Origin: Kiritimatiellia bacterium
GTDB lineage: Bacteria > Verrucomicrobiota > Kiritimatiellia > RFP12 > UBA1067
DNA: 55,921 nucleotides
Direction of reading: 5' to 3'
NCBI GenBank assembly: GCA_017514235.1
Contig: JAFWKK010000058.1
Span: 1 to 55,921, forward strand
Both the position numbers and the translations under genes were made by a program. The notes beneath the pieces were generated by a model that saw only the letters and a program-made list of their open reading frames with translations, was not told the origin of the DNA and did no database searches. Of this stretch, positions 34,513-43,257 are shown piece after piece. Numbering within the stretch: position 1 is the stretch's first letter; every line of letters starts with the position of its first letter.

Positions 34513-34626
34513 ATGACAATAATTGAAGAGGCGTTTGCGCATACGGCCGACACTAAGGCATGTGCGATCGGGCCGGGAGCCTTGCGTGCCGCCGCAGGGA
34601 TGTTCGGTGCGCGGGAGGCGAAATGA
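34513..34626 (+). pseudogene. 37-codon remnant resembling the N-terminus of glycerol-1-phosphate dehydrogenase (AraM-like)
   Basis: An open frame of 37 codons directly behind a good promoter and AGGAGA ribosome binding site. It starts MTIIEEAFAHTADTKACAIG and goes on to a GALRAAAGMF-type helix, which resembles the N-terminal IEEAL..ATDTKALVIG..GAL segment of AraM/sn-glycerol-1-phosphate dehydrogenases of the iron alcohol dehydrogenase superfamily. The remaining 350 or so residues are absent. Its TGA overlaps the ATG of the HAD gene (ATGA), so it now acts as a leader frame coupling translation. Family assignment is from memory of the pattern and moderately sure. Confidence 0.5.
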
Positions 34627-35828
34627 TCCGACGGGTCTGGCGTGCCGTCCTGCCAGTCCTCTTGTGCGCGGCGGCATCGGCCTTTGGCGCGACGCTGCCG
34701 CCTGGCAACTGGCATGAGCCGGTGCGAATCGGCCTGCAGCGGGCGATCGACAGGCACGCGGGCGATCCCGACGCCTATGCGGTGTTCGACTTCGACAACA
34801 CCTGCGCCATCGGCGACTGCGAGCATGCTGTGCTGGGCTACGTCATCGACACGCTGTCGTTCGCGTTCTCGCCTGACGAGCTGCCGGGCGTCTTCCTGGA
34901 GGGAATGCCAGATCTCGACCGTCCGCTCGAACCCGGGAAGGAGTCCGCCACGGCGCGGAACGTGGTGGCGGACTGCGCCGACCTCTATCGCGAGCTGCTG
35001 GAGCTCAAGGCGCGGCTTCCGATGGAGGAAGTGCGCCGGACCGACGCCTTTGCGGCGTTTGCGGCGAAGATGCGCTATCTGCGCAAGCGCATTTCGCGGA
35101 CATTCGGCAGCGGTTTCGGCTATCCGTGGGGCAAGCGGTACTACTGCCGCATGACGCCCGGACAGTTCCGCGAAACGATGCGGGCGGCGCTGGACGCTGC
35201 CGTGGCGGACGGACGGTTCGTTCGCTCCGTGTGGCGCACGCCCGCCGCGCGCGCCGGACGCTCCGGTTGCGTGGAGGTGCACATGTTTCTCGGCTTCTCC
35301 GTGCCGCAGGAGGTCAAGGATCTCATACGGACGCTCAAGGAAAGCGGCATCTCCGTCTATATCGTCAGCGGTTCCTTCCAGGACGCCGTGTTGGCCGGCT
35401 CCGACGGGCGCTACGGCGTCGCGTTCCCGGCCGAGAACGTCTTCGGCATCCACATGAAGCACGATGCCCAGGGACGCATCGCCGGCTGGGCGGACGACAG
35501 CTTCCCCCTGCCGTGGGCGGACGGCAAGCCGGACGTGATCCGCAAGAACATCGCAGTGCGGCATCACGGCAAGGGCCCGATGCTCGTGGCGGGAGATGCC
35601 GAGGGCGATTATGCGATGCTGACGGCGTTCGGCGACATGGACGCGGGACTTGTCTTCGATACGCGGCCGGACGCAGGCTCTCCCCTCGGACGGCTGATCG
35701 CCGCCGCGCGGGCCGAGGCGAATGGCGGACGCTATCTTGTCCAGGGACGCGACGAGACCCTGCCCGGCCTGAGAAAATCGTCCGAATCGATTCTTGTGCC
35801 GCAAACGATCCAAGGAGACCATCCATGA
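34623..35828 (+). CDS. exported HAD-superfamily phosphatase
   Basis: A 401-residue haloacid-dehalogenase-type phosphatase with signal peptide (MIRRVWRAVLPVLLCAAASAFGA). Motif I is FDFDNT (D56, D58), motif II the IVSGS segment, motif III the K of NIAVRHHGKGP and motif IV GDAEGDYAML. The large insert between motifs I and II is a cap domain. The signal peptide places it outside the cytoplasm, where it could dephosphorylate sugar phosphates or phospholipid head groups. The ATG at 34623 with GGGAGG in front is chosen. The stop overlaps the start of the antiporter gene (ATGA). Confidence 0.82.
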   Translation: MIRRVWRAVLPVLLCAAASAFGATLPPGNWHEPVRIGLQRAIDRHAGDPDAYAVFDFDNTCAIGDCEHAVLGYVIDTLSFAFSPDELPGVFLEGMPDLDRPLEPGKESATARNVVADCADLYRELLELKARLPMEEVRRTDAFAAFAAKMRYLRKRISRTFGSGFGYPWGKRYYCRMTPGQFRETMRAALDAAVADGRFVRSVWRTPAARAGRSGCVEVHMFLGFSVPQEVKDLIRTLKESGISVYIVSGSFQDAVLAGSDGRYGVAFPAENVFGIHMKHDAQGRIAGWADDSFPLPWADGKPDVIRKNIAVRHHGKGPMLVAGDAEGDYAMLTAFGDMDAGLVFDTRPDAGSPLGRLIAAARAEANGGRYLVQGRDETLPGLRKSSESILVPQTIQGDHP

Positions 35829-37165
35829 CAAGTCCGACAAAAAAGTCCCTCCGCTTCTGGCAGTGGGAGACGCTGCTCGTGACAATGGGCGGCTACGCCC
35901 TATACTACATCATCCGCAAGAACCTGTCGCTTGCGATGCCGCTTCTCGGCGGCGAGTTCGGCATCTCCAAGGTTCAGCTCGGAACCTTTCTCACGTTCCA
36001 CGGCGTCATCTACGGCCTTGCGCGCTTCACCAACGGCATCCTGACGGACCGCAACAGCGCGCGGAAGGTGATGTCCGCCGGTCTCTTCATCTGCGCGTGC
36101 GTGAACCTCGCGTTCGGATGCAGCGACTGGATCGCACGGGGCGTCTCGTCCGCGGCTGGCGGCGCCGCAGCGTTCACGACGACGCTTGTGTGGGTGATGG
36201 GGATCATCTGGGTGATCCATGGCTATTTCCAGGGCATGGGCGTGGGACCGTGCGTGAAGACGCTGCCGCAGTGGTTCCCGCCCAACCAGCTCGCCACGAA
36301 GCAGGCCATCTGGAACCTTTCGCACTCGGTCGGCGCGGGCGGCGTGTTCGCGCTTCTCGGCTGGTGGATAATTCCCGCATATCATTCCTGGCGGCTCTGC
36401 TTCCTCGTGCCTGCCGGCATCTCCATGGCCGGCAGCGTGTTCCTCTGGCTGGCGATGAAGGATTCTCCCAAGGACGTGGGCCTGCCGGAAATCCCCGGGC
36501 GCAAGGTGACCGTCGTCAAGACGAAGGAAGAGAGCGCGGCCTACAAGGCGTTCGTGCGCGACCACGTGCTCAAGAACCCGTACATCTGGATTCTTGCGGT
36601 CTCCAACTTCTTCGTGAACACCGTTCGCTTCGCCGCGCTCGACTGGGGCCCGACGCTGCTGGTGGAGTCGAAGGGCCTGACCCTCGCGGCGGCGACCACG
36701 CTCTGCTTCACGTTCGAGATCATAGGCGGCAACCTCGGCATGGTGGCGGCAGGCTGGGCGAGCGACCACGTGTTCGGCAGCCGTACGCATCGCACGTGCG
36801 TGTTCTGCTTCCTCGGCGTCGCCGCGGCAGTGTCGCTGTTCTGGGCTGTGCCCGTGTCGGCGCCGCTCGTCGTGAAGCTGGTCCCGTTTGCGATGATCGG
36901 CTTCTTCGTGTACGGACCGCAGGCGCTCCTTGGCATCGCCTCCACGCAGCAGGCCACCCCGCGCGCTGCTGCTGCTGCGGGCGGCATCCTCGGCATCCTC
37001 GGCTATCTCTCCACGGTCGTAAGCGGCATAGGCTTCGGCTGGATGGCGCAGACATGGGGCTGGAACGCCGCGTACGCGACGATTCTTGCGTGCGCCGTGC
37101 TGGGCGGCCTCGTGGTGCTGATGATGTGGAAGGCGCCGGCGGAGCAGACGGGAACGGAGGCATAG
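35825..37165 (+). CDS. organophosphate:phosphate antiporter (GlpT/UhpC-like MFS)
   Basis: A 446-residue MFS protein with 12 membrane segments. The start WETLLVTMGGYALYYIIRKN and the RFTNGILTDR loop between helices 2 and 3 are typical of the OPA family (GlpT, UhpT, UhpC, PgtP), which exchange sugar or glycerol phosphates for phosphate across the inner membrane. GlpT-type phosphate-binding arginines would sit in YIIRK and in a later helix. An AGGAGA site precedes the ATG, which overlaps the HAD stop by four bases. The AraD gene starts 2 bases after its stop. Substrate probably a phosphorylated sugar or polyol. Confidence 0.85.
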   Translation: MTSPTKKSLRFWQWETLLVTMGGYALYYIIRKNLSLAMPLLGGEFGISKVQLGTFLTFHGVIYGLARFTNGILTDRNSARKVMSAGLFICACVNLAFGCSDWIARGVSSAAGGAAAFTTTLVWVMGIIWVIHGYFQGMGVGPCVKTLPQWFPPNQLATKQAIWNLSHSVGAGGVFALLGWWIIPAYHSWRLCFLVPAGISMAGSVFLWLAMKDSPKDVGLPEIPGRKVTVVKTKEESAAYKAFVRDHVLKNPYIWILAVSNFFVNTVRFAALDWGPTLLVESKGLTLAAATTLCFTFEIIGGNLGMVAAGWASDHVFGSRTHRTCVFCFLGVAAAVSLFWAVPVSAPLVVKLVPFAMIGFFVYGPQALLGIASTQQATPRAAAAAGGILGILGYLSTVVSGIGFGWMAQTWGWNAAYATILACAVLGGLVVLMMWKAPAEQTGTEA

Positions 37166-37167
37166 CC

Positions 37168-37860
37168 ATGCTTGAAGAGCTGAAAGAGCGGGTCTGTGAG
37201 GCCAACCTAGCGCTTGTGCGCCATGGCCTCGTTGTGCTGACTTGGGGCAACGCCTCCGCAATCGACCGCGAACGCGGACGGATCGTCATCAAGCCGAGCG
37301 GCGTCGCCTACGATGCGATGAAGCCGGCGGACATGGTGGTGGTGGATCTCGAAGGCGCGGTCGTGGAAGGGCCCGGGCGGCCTTCAAGCGACACGCCAAC
37401 GCACCTCGCGCTCTACAAGGCGTTCCCGGGCGTCGGCGGCGTGGTGCACACTCATTCCACGCATGCGACGGCCTGGGCGCAGGCCGCCCGGCCGGTTCCG
37501 ATCCTTGGCACCACCCATGCGGACGTCTTCCATACCGATGTGCCGGTGACGGATGAAATGCCCGACGACCGCATCCGCGACGCCTACGAGGCGGCGACGG
37601 GGGAATCGATCATTGCGGCGTTCCGCCGCCTGGGCGTCGATCCGAACGAGACGCCTGCCGCGCTTGCCGTCCACCACGGGCCGTTCGCGTGGGGGGCGAC
37701 GGTCGAGAAGGCCGTGGAACATGCGGTAACGCTTGAAGCCGTCGCGGAGATGGCCGCGCATACGCTGGCGCTCAACCCCGGTTCGCGGATGAATCCCGCC
37801 ATGACCGAGAAGCACTATTCGCGCAAGCACGGTTCAGGCGCATACTACGGTCAGCCGTAA
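37168..37860 (+). CDS. araD: L-ribulose-5-phosphate 4-epimerase-like class II aldolase
   Basis: A 230-residue cytoplasmic class II aldolase/epimerase. It shows WGNASAID, KPSGVAYDAM, SSDTPTHLALY, the zinc ligands in HTHS (expected H95/H97 equivalents) and HHGPFAWG. The arrangement and length match AraD, which links L-arabinose catabolism to the pentose phosphate pathway; related UlaF/SgaE enzymes use L-xylulose-5-phosphate instead, and the family also includes fuculose aldolases. It ends the operon with the HAD phosphatase and antiporter. ACGGAGG precedes the ATG. Confidence 0.87.
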   Translation: MLEELKERVCEANLALVRHGLVVLTWGNASAIDRERGRIVIKPSGVAYDAMKPADMVVVDLEGAVVEGPGRPSSDTPTHLALYKAFPGVGGVVHTHSTHATAWAQAARPVPILGTTHADVFHTDVPVTDEMPDDRIRDAYEAATGESIIAAFRRLGVDPNETPAALAVHHGPFAWGATVEKAVEHAVTLEAVAEMAAHTLALNPGSRMNPAMTEKHYSRKHGSGAYYGQP

Positions 37861-37974
37861 CGTCAATCGACCTCGTCGCTCAGTCCATGAAGACATGAAG
37901 GTGGGGGTAGATTTCAGCCTTCCGCAATGGGCAGCTGACGCTTTTGAACAAGGTGATCAGGTGGAGGCAGTAGG
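37861..37974. other. spacer without clear promoter
   Basis: I see no -10/-35 pair, terminator or small gene in these 114 bases; the following gene has AGGTGGAGG-type ribosome binding sequence in front. Confidence 0.4.
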
Positions 37975-40900
37975 ATGAAATTGTCTCTGGCGGTAATCTG
38001 CCTTGCGGTGGTTGCAGGGTATGGTGCAGAGTATTCAAGGGTTTCGTGTGAAAAGGAGCGCACGTCGGGTTCGGCTTTGTGCTGTCAACTGCTGAAGAAG
38101 AGGATCGAGCATCGTACGCCGCCGTCCGATTGCGCAAAGACGCTCAATGTCAAGTTCGCGCTTGATGGTGCGGTAAAGGGCGAAGATGCCGTGGTTGTCG
38201 TGAAGGATGGCGTGGCGGTTGTCCGCGCAGGGCGCGTTCGCGGGCTTGTGCATGGTGCAGGTTTGCTCTTGAGGTCTGCTTGCTTTGGTCGTAGGACATT
38301 CTCGCTTGCTGACGGCGAATACCGTTTCGAGCCGAAGAAATCGCTTCGCATGGGCTATCTTGCACGGCATTTCCACAACTGGTACCATCTGGCGCGAGCG
38401 GACGAGATGCTTGAGTACATTGACGACCTTGTGCTGATGGGGCTCAACGCATTCAACTGCCAGTATTTTTATCCGGAGGTCAATCTTGCCGGTTCCACTC
38501 CAGAAGAACGTGCGACGTTTGAGGCGGTTTCGGAGAAGATGCTTGCCCGCATCCGCGCACTCGACTGCGGTTTCTGCGAGAACGGCGGTTCGAACCAGGT
38601 TCCGCTTGACTCGCCCGAAGAGTTTCGGGGCGTTCCAAATTCCGATCCAAAGCAGGGTATTCCAATCGTTACGTTCCCGGAAATCAGCATGTGGGGGCGC
38701 GACCCATGGGGCGGGTACGGGGCGACGGCGTTGCCGAAAAGGCTTGCAAGGCTGTTCCATCAGGCAGAGCGTGTGACAGGTGGGTTCATGATTTATTCCG
38801 AAGGGATCTACGAAGACATAAACAAATGGGTCGTCAACGGGCTTTATGTAGATCCGAAAGCCGATCCGGACGAGTTGCTTCGGCAGTACGCGCGTTATGA
38901 GCTGCCCGGCACAAATCCAGAGGATTTCGTTCGATTGTGCGGAATCTATGAGGCGAATCATGTGTTTCCGCAGGGGCGGACAAGGCCTGAGTTCACGTCA
39001 ATTGATGAGAATGACGAGGAACTTTCCGAATATCGCGGCAGAGCCTACGAGGCCGATCGCATCGTCGAGAGGATGGATAGGGAGCTGCTTTCGCCATTCA
39101 GGGGAAGCTGGCGCTGGAGGCTCATTTATCTCCGCGCCAAAATTGACCGCGAGATGTTCGACCATCGGAGTGCAATGCCCGAGACGGCGCGGAGATACTT
39201 TGAAGAGGTTGTGAAAACATTCCACGCCGAACGACAACTGGAGGAATGGCGAAAAACGGGGAAGGGCGGATATACTTCGCCGCACTTTCACGCCCCGGCC
39301 GAAGCGGAGGACATGGCTCTCGGCGGAAGCCAATGGATTGCTGTGCCGGAGCAGCCGGTGAAGGCTTTGGAACGGAAGCCACTGTCCGAGATGGTGAAGT
39401 CGATTCCGGGCGCTAGCGTCTTTGTGAAAAAGGTCGTGGTTGCCAAGCCGATCGCGGTGGCGTGGTGGACGGTCACGGGGCAAGGTGTGTTTGATGCATT
39501 CATCAACGGGAATCGCGTCGGCGGCGACATCCTCAAGCCGGGGTTCACACACACCTCCAGAACGCGGCAATCATTCACCTACGATGTGACGGAGCTTCTG
39601 AAAGAAGGGGACAACATCCTGAGCGCAGAGGTGTCCGCCGGCTGGTGGCGAGACTTGATCGCTTGTTATACAGGGAAGGAATCGGCGTTTCGTGCACGGC
39701 TGACGGTGCGGTACAGGGACGGAACGCATGAGTCGTTTGTAACGGACGGTTCATGGGCGGGGGCTGTGACGGGACCGGTCAAGGCGGCCTCTATTTTTGA
39801 GGGTGAAGTGTATGACGCCCGTGATGGATGCGGCGGTTTCGCGCCGGTGAAGGTGACAGGTGAATTCAGGGGCAATATTGCCAATGCTGCGGCAACTGTC
39901 GAGCTTCGTGAAGATCTTGCGATGAAGCCGGTTTCCGCGTATGTTTGGCAGGATGTCGCCGATGCGGACAAGGACAGGTTCGGCGCGGTCGTGAAGAAGC
40001 GGCAATATGTGACAGGCGATGAGATGACGGTTGAACCGGGCGAACGTCTTGTGGTTGATTTCGGGCAGAACGCGGCGGCAGTTCCAAGGTTCACGGCAAG
40101 CGCGGAGCGTGGCGTTACTCTCACGATGCGCCCTGCCGAGATGTTGAATGACGGAAACGGACGGAAAGATCGCGGCAACGATGGTCCGGGCGGGTCTGTG
40201 TATCGCGCCAATCTCAGGTCTCTTGCGAAGGGCGGAGCGCAACTTGCATATACGTTTTCTGGCAAGGGGCGCGAATCGTTCATCCCCCGCTACACGTTCT
40301 TTGGCTATCGCTATGTCTCTGTCGAGACCACGGGAAAGGTGCGGTTTGAAAGGCTTGAATCCGTGCCGGTTTCTTCGATTGCCGCCCGTGATGAGGCGGG
40401 ATCTATCGTTACCGGGGATGAATCGCTGAATAGGTTGATAGCCAACATCTACTGGGGGCAGCTTTCCAACTACCTGTCGGTGCCTACCGACTGCCCTCAG
40501 CGCGACGAACGGCTTGGCTGGACGGCCGATACGCAGGTTTTTTGCGCCGCTGCCACGCGCAATGCCAACGTGCGCGGGTTTCTCTCGAAGTGGATGGGGG
40601 ACATGCGTGATTCGCAACGGGAAAGCGGCGCATTCCCCGGAGTCGCCCCGCAGATCGGACCGTTTGGCAATAAGTCAATGAGGATCGGATGGTCGGATGC
40701 CGGAATCATTGTTCCCTACACGGTGTGGAAACGCTATGGCGACACGGCGATTCTGCGTGAAAATTTCGCGGCGATGGCAAAGTTCATGGATCATGTGAAC
40801 GAGACGAGATACCATCATGATGCCATCAGGGATGAAAGTGGACTCTATCAATGGGCGGATTGGCTTAGCATGGAAGACCTTGAAACCTGTTCATTACGTG

Positions 40901-41799
40901 CATTTGTCCTTAACGACAAGGGCAACCGCGTTCGTCCGAAGGACGAGGCGATCAGGTATTGGGACTATCTCGGCGGATGCTATTGGCTTTGGGATGCGAG
41001 AATGATGGCGGAAATGGCTGAAGCCGTCGGTAAGGATGCCGCTCCTTATGAAAGGATGGCGACGGCGGCACTTGCGTATTTGAGGGAAAACTTCTTGAGC
41101 GCGTCAGATGGCATGATTCTTGAGGAGCTTCGCGCCATGCAGACGCCGGCATTGTTCGCGCTCAAGTTGGGGCTTGTGGAAGGTTCGGCAAAGGAGAATA
41201 CGATTGCGGGACTGCGGAAATGCGTGGCCGATTCCGGCGGCTGCCTGAGGACGGGATTTCTCGGCACTTCCATTTTGATGGAGACTCTTACGGAAAACGG
41301 TTTGACAGACGTGGCATATTCGCTTCTTTTGAACCATGCGTTTCCGGGATGGCTTTATTCAGTGGATCAGGGTGCGACAACGGTCTGGGAGCGATGGAAC
41401 AGCTACACTAAGGAGAAAGGCTTCGGCCCGGCGTCAATGAACAGCTTCAACCATTACTCCTACGGAGCGGTGCTTGAATGGATGTATTCGACGATGGCTG
41501 GCATCAAGCCTGATTCAAAATCACCTGGTTTCCGTCATTTCATATTGGCCCCGAAGCCAGATCGGCGAATCGGTTTCTGCAAGGCATCGTACAGGTCGGC
41601 CTCCGGACTCATAAAGAGCGAATGGCGGTTTTCTGACGGTGGCGAATGCAAGTGGCGTTTCACCATTCCTGCCGGAACATCCGCGACAGTCGTCTTCCCG
41701 GATGCAGAGGTGAGGGAGTATGGTTCAGGCGACTATGAGTTTGTTCTCGGCGGACTGCGAGGTCCGTCCGTGTCTTGTCGCGTTTCTGATGCCCAGTAA
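37975..41799 (+). CDS. secreted fusion: hexosaminidase/glucuronidase-like domain + GH78 alpha-L-rhamnosidase
   Basis: A 1274-residue protein with signal peptide (MKLSLAVICLAVVAGYGA). Residues about 20-110 look like the small alpha/beta domain found before GH20/GH67-type barrels, and about 120-425 like a TIM barrel (MGYLARHFHNWYH, VLMGLNAFNCQYFYPE, MIYSEGIYEDINKW); I cannot assign its family or confirm catalytic residues. From about 440 it is a GH78 rhamnosidase: beta-sandwich domains, then the (alpha/alpha)6 barrel with VPTDCPQRDERLGWTAD (D844, E845) and TTVWERWNSY (E1139, general base position), and a C-terminal beta domain. It would remove terminal rhamnose. Monocistronic; convergent with the next regulator. 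Confidence 0.85.
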   Translation: MKLSLAVICLAVVAGYGAEYSRVSCEKERTSGSALCCQLLKKRIEHRTPPSDCAKTLNVKFALDGAVKGEDAVVVVKDGVAVVRAGRVRGLVHGAGLLLRSACFGRRTFSLADGEYRFEPKKSLRMGYLARHFHNWYHLARADEMLEYIDDLVLMGLNAFNCQYFYPEVNLAGSTPEERATFEAVSEKMLARIRALDCGFCENGGSNQVPLDSPEEFRGVPNSDPKQGIPIVTFPEISMWGRDPWGGYGATALPKRLARLFHQAERVTGGFMIYSEGIYEDINKWVVNGLYVDPKADPDELLRQYARYELPGTNPEDFVRLCGIYEANHVFPQGRTRPEFTSIDENDEELSEYRGRAYEADRIVERMDRELLSPFRGSWRWRLIYLRAKIDREMFDHRSAMPETARRYFEEVVKTFHAERQLEEWRKTGKGGYTSPHFHAPAEAEDMALGGSQWIAVPEQPVKALERKPLSEMVKSIPGASVFVKKVVVAKPIAVAWWTVTGQGVFDAFINGNRVGGDILKPGFTHTSRTRQSFTYDVTELLKEGDNILSAEVSAGWWRDLIACYTGKESAFRARLTVRYRDGTHESFVTDGSWAGAVTGPVKAASIFEGEVYDARDGCGGFAPVKVTGEFRGNIANAAATVELREDLAMKPVSAYVWQDVADADKDRFGAVVKKRQYVTGDEMTVEPGERLVVDFGQNAAAVPRFTASAERGVTLTMRPAEMLNDGNGRKDRGNDGPGGSVYRANLRSLAKGGAQLAYTFSGKGRESFIPRYTFFGYRYVSVETTGKVRFERLESVPVSSIAARDEAGSIVTGDESLNRLIANIYWGQLSNYLSVPTDCPQRDERLGWTADTQVFCAAATRNANVRGFLSKWMGDMRDSQRESGAFPGVAPQIGPFGNKSMRIGWSDAGIIVPYTVWKRYGDTAILRENFAAMAKFMDHVNETRYHHDAIRDESGLYQWADWLSMEDLETCSLRAFVLNDKGNRVRPKDEAIRYWDYLGGCYWLWDARMMAEMAEAVGKDAAPYERMATAALAYLRENFLSASDGMILEELRAMQTPALFALKLGLVEGSAKENTIAGLRKCVADSGGCLRTGFLGTSILMETLTENGLTDVAYSLLLNHAFPGWLYSVDQGATTVWERWNSYTKEKGFGPASMNSFNHYSYGAVLEWMYSTMAGIKPDSKSPGFRHFILAPKPDRRIGFCKASYRSASGLIKSEWRFSDGGECKWRFTIPAGTSATVVFPDAEVREYGSGDYEFVLGGLRGPSVSCRVSDAQ

Positions 41800-41968
41800 G
41801 GCAATCATCGCATCTGGCTATGCCTTGAACGCCACGGCATCGAGGAGCGACGCTTCCCTGGGAGCGTTTGGCGTTGCCGCTCAGGAGCGTATCGCCCATG
41901 TCGAGCGCGGTGGCGAAGATGAGCTCGTCACATGCGCCAAGGTCGCTCCCGAGGACAGTGTTCTTCAA
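41800..41968. other. intergenic stretch with coding-like composition, possible gene remnant
   Basis: About 150 bases stay open on both strands with GC-rich third positions. The plus-strand reading contains GVAAQERIAHVERGGEDELV, the minus-strand reading ACDELIFATALDMGDTLLSG. Neither is recognised. It may be a decayed 3' end of a lost gene. Confidence 0.25.
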
Positions 41969-42008
41969 AGGCAATTGCAAAACCTGGCAGCGAGTTTTGC
42001 AATTGCCT
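41969..42008. terminator. bidirectional terminator between convergent genes
   Basis: AGGCAATTGCAAAAC (41969-41983) and GTTTTGCAATTGCCT (41994-42008) form a 15-bp perfect stem with a 10-base loop, six bases beyond the stop codon of the minus-strand regulator. U tracts are weak on both sides. Confidence 0.6.
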
Positions 42009-42014
42009 CTTAGG

Positions 42015-43160
42015 TCAAACGGTTTGTCGCCAGCTGCCGGGAGTGATGCCTGTCTCGCGGCGAAAGACATTTGCCAGATACGCGGCGTTGCAGAACCCTG
42101 CCTGCCTGGCGATTTCCGTGAGCGGAGCGTCTGTGTTGCGGAGAAGCAGTTTCGCTTGGACGAGCCGCTGCCGCATGATCTCCCGCCCTACTGAGATCTT
42201 GAGCTCCTTCGCGAACAGCCGGTCAAGCCGAAGACGGGAAATGCCGATGCCGTCCGCAATCTGCGGCGAACCGATCGGCTCGGAGATATGGGCGGCGATG
42301 AAGGCCATTGCCGCCCGGAGCGTGGGGTCGCTGACCGCGACGGTGTCGGTTGACCGGCGCAGTGTGATTCCCTGCGGCGCGATGAGGATTGGGCTTCTCG
42401 GAGCCGCGCCACCTTCCATCAGCCTGTCGAGAAGCGCCGCGCCCGCATAGCCAATCCGTTCCATGTTGTGGTTGACCGATGATATCGGCACAATCTGGTT
42501 CTCGCAGATGATCGGGTTGTTGTCCACGCCAAGTACGGCAACCTCGCCCGGCACGTCCAGCCCGCGTTCGCGGCAAATGGCGATTACGCGGCTTGCATCG
42601 TAGTCGGAGTAGGCGAACACGCCGAGCGGCTTTGGCGCCGCATTGATGCTTTCGCCGAGCCAGCGTGAGAGTTCAGACCACCCCATGCGAGTCTTGCCCG
42701 GGGCGTGTTCCGACCATACGAGGCGCAGCGGCCCGGCTGCGCCTGGAACGGCGGAGCGCCACGCCTTGACGAATGCCGCGTAGCGCAGCTGCTGCACGTG
42801 TCCCCAGTTCGAGGAGAACCACGCGCTGCTTGTGAAGCGGCGTTCGGCAAAGTGTTCCGCAGCCAGTCTCCCGATCTGCGGATCGTCGCCGCAGACTCTC
42901 GGAACGTGCCTTTCGGAGAATTGTCCCGAAACGTTCACGATGGGAATCTTTGCGGTGCGCAGTTCCTGCACGAATGCGGCGAGCTTTGGCGAATCCTTCA
43001 TCGTGACGATTGCGCCATCGCCACGCCAGCCGAGTGGCGGACGCGAGAACTCGCTTTCGAGCATGAGCGTCCATCCGCGCTCTCGTGCAAGTCGGGCGAT
43101 GCCGTTGAGCCTTGTTTGCTGTGCCGGCGAAATGAGGACAAGTACGCACTTCGCTTTCAT
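42015..43160 (-). CDS. XylR-like regulator of the amino-sugar/sialic acid operon
   Basis: A 381-residue protein. Residues about 1-270 form a LacI/periplasmic-binding-type effector domain (KCVLVLISPAQQTRLNGIAR, VAVLGVDNNPIICEN, ISSVNHNMERIGYAGAALL). The linker ITLRRSTD leads to an AraC-type HTH domain (about 285-378) ending GFCNAAYLANVFRRETGITPGSWR. It is divergent from the symporter-nagA-nagB operon across 97 bases, so it most likely responds to a sugar from that pathway. Its TATAAT lies 8 bases before the ATG, indicating a leaderless mRNA. Confidence 0.9.
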   Translation of the reverse strand: MKAKCVLVLISPAQQTRLNGIARLARERGWTLMLESEFSRPPLGWRGDGAIVTMKDSPKLAAFVQELRTAKIPIVNVSGQFSERHVPRVCGDDPQIGRLAAEHFAERRFTSSAWFSSNWGHVQQLRYAAFVKAWRSAVPGAAGPLRLVWSEHAPGKTRMGWSELSRWLGESINAAPKPLGVFAYSDYDASRVIAICRERGLDVPGEVAVLGVDNNPIICENQIVPISSVNHNMERIGYAGAALLDRLMEGGAAPRSPILIAPQGITLRRSTDTVAVSDPTLRAAMAFIAAHISEPIGSPQIADGIGISRLRLDRLFAKELKISVGREIMRQRLVQAKLLLRNTDAPLTEIARQAGFCNAAYLANVFRRETGITPGSWRQTV

Positions 43161-43168
43161 GGTTCATG

Positions 43169-43197
43169 ATTATAACACGTATGATTGGGGAATGCAA
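43169..43197 (-). promoter_or_regulatory. promoter of the second XylR-like regulator, leaderless
   Basis: On the minus strand TTGCAT (43197-43192), 17 bases, TATAAT (43174-43169), with TGT giving an extended -10. The ATG at 43160 follows after 8 bases. Confidence 0.7.
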
Positions 43198-43230
43198 TGG
43201 ATCGGTTAAAATATTACAATACTACGCTTG

Positions 43231-43254
43231 ACGCGAATTGTGTATAATACGCGT
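43231..43254. promoter_or_regulatory. -10 of the symporter operon within a short inverted repeat
   Basis: TATAAT at 43243-43248 is 9 bases before the ATG at 43258, again pointing to a leaderless start. ACGCG (43231-43235... ) and CGCGT (43250-43254) flank it symmetrically and could be an operator. A TTGACG at 43228 is too close to serve as -35. Confidence 0.4.
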
Positions 43255-43257
43255 GCA

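Noticed and set aside
35794-37860. 688-codon frame that seems to fuse a basic protein to AraD
   Set aside because: The upstream two thirds are an out-of-frame reading of the antiporter gene; AraD has its own ATG and ribosome binding site at 37168.
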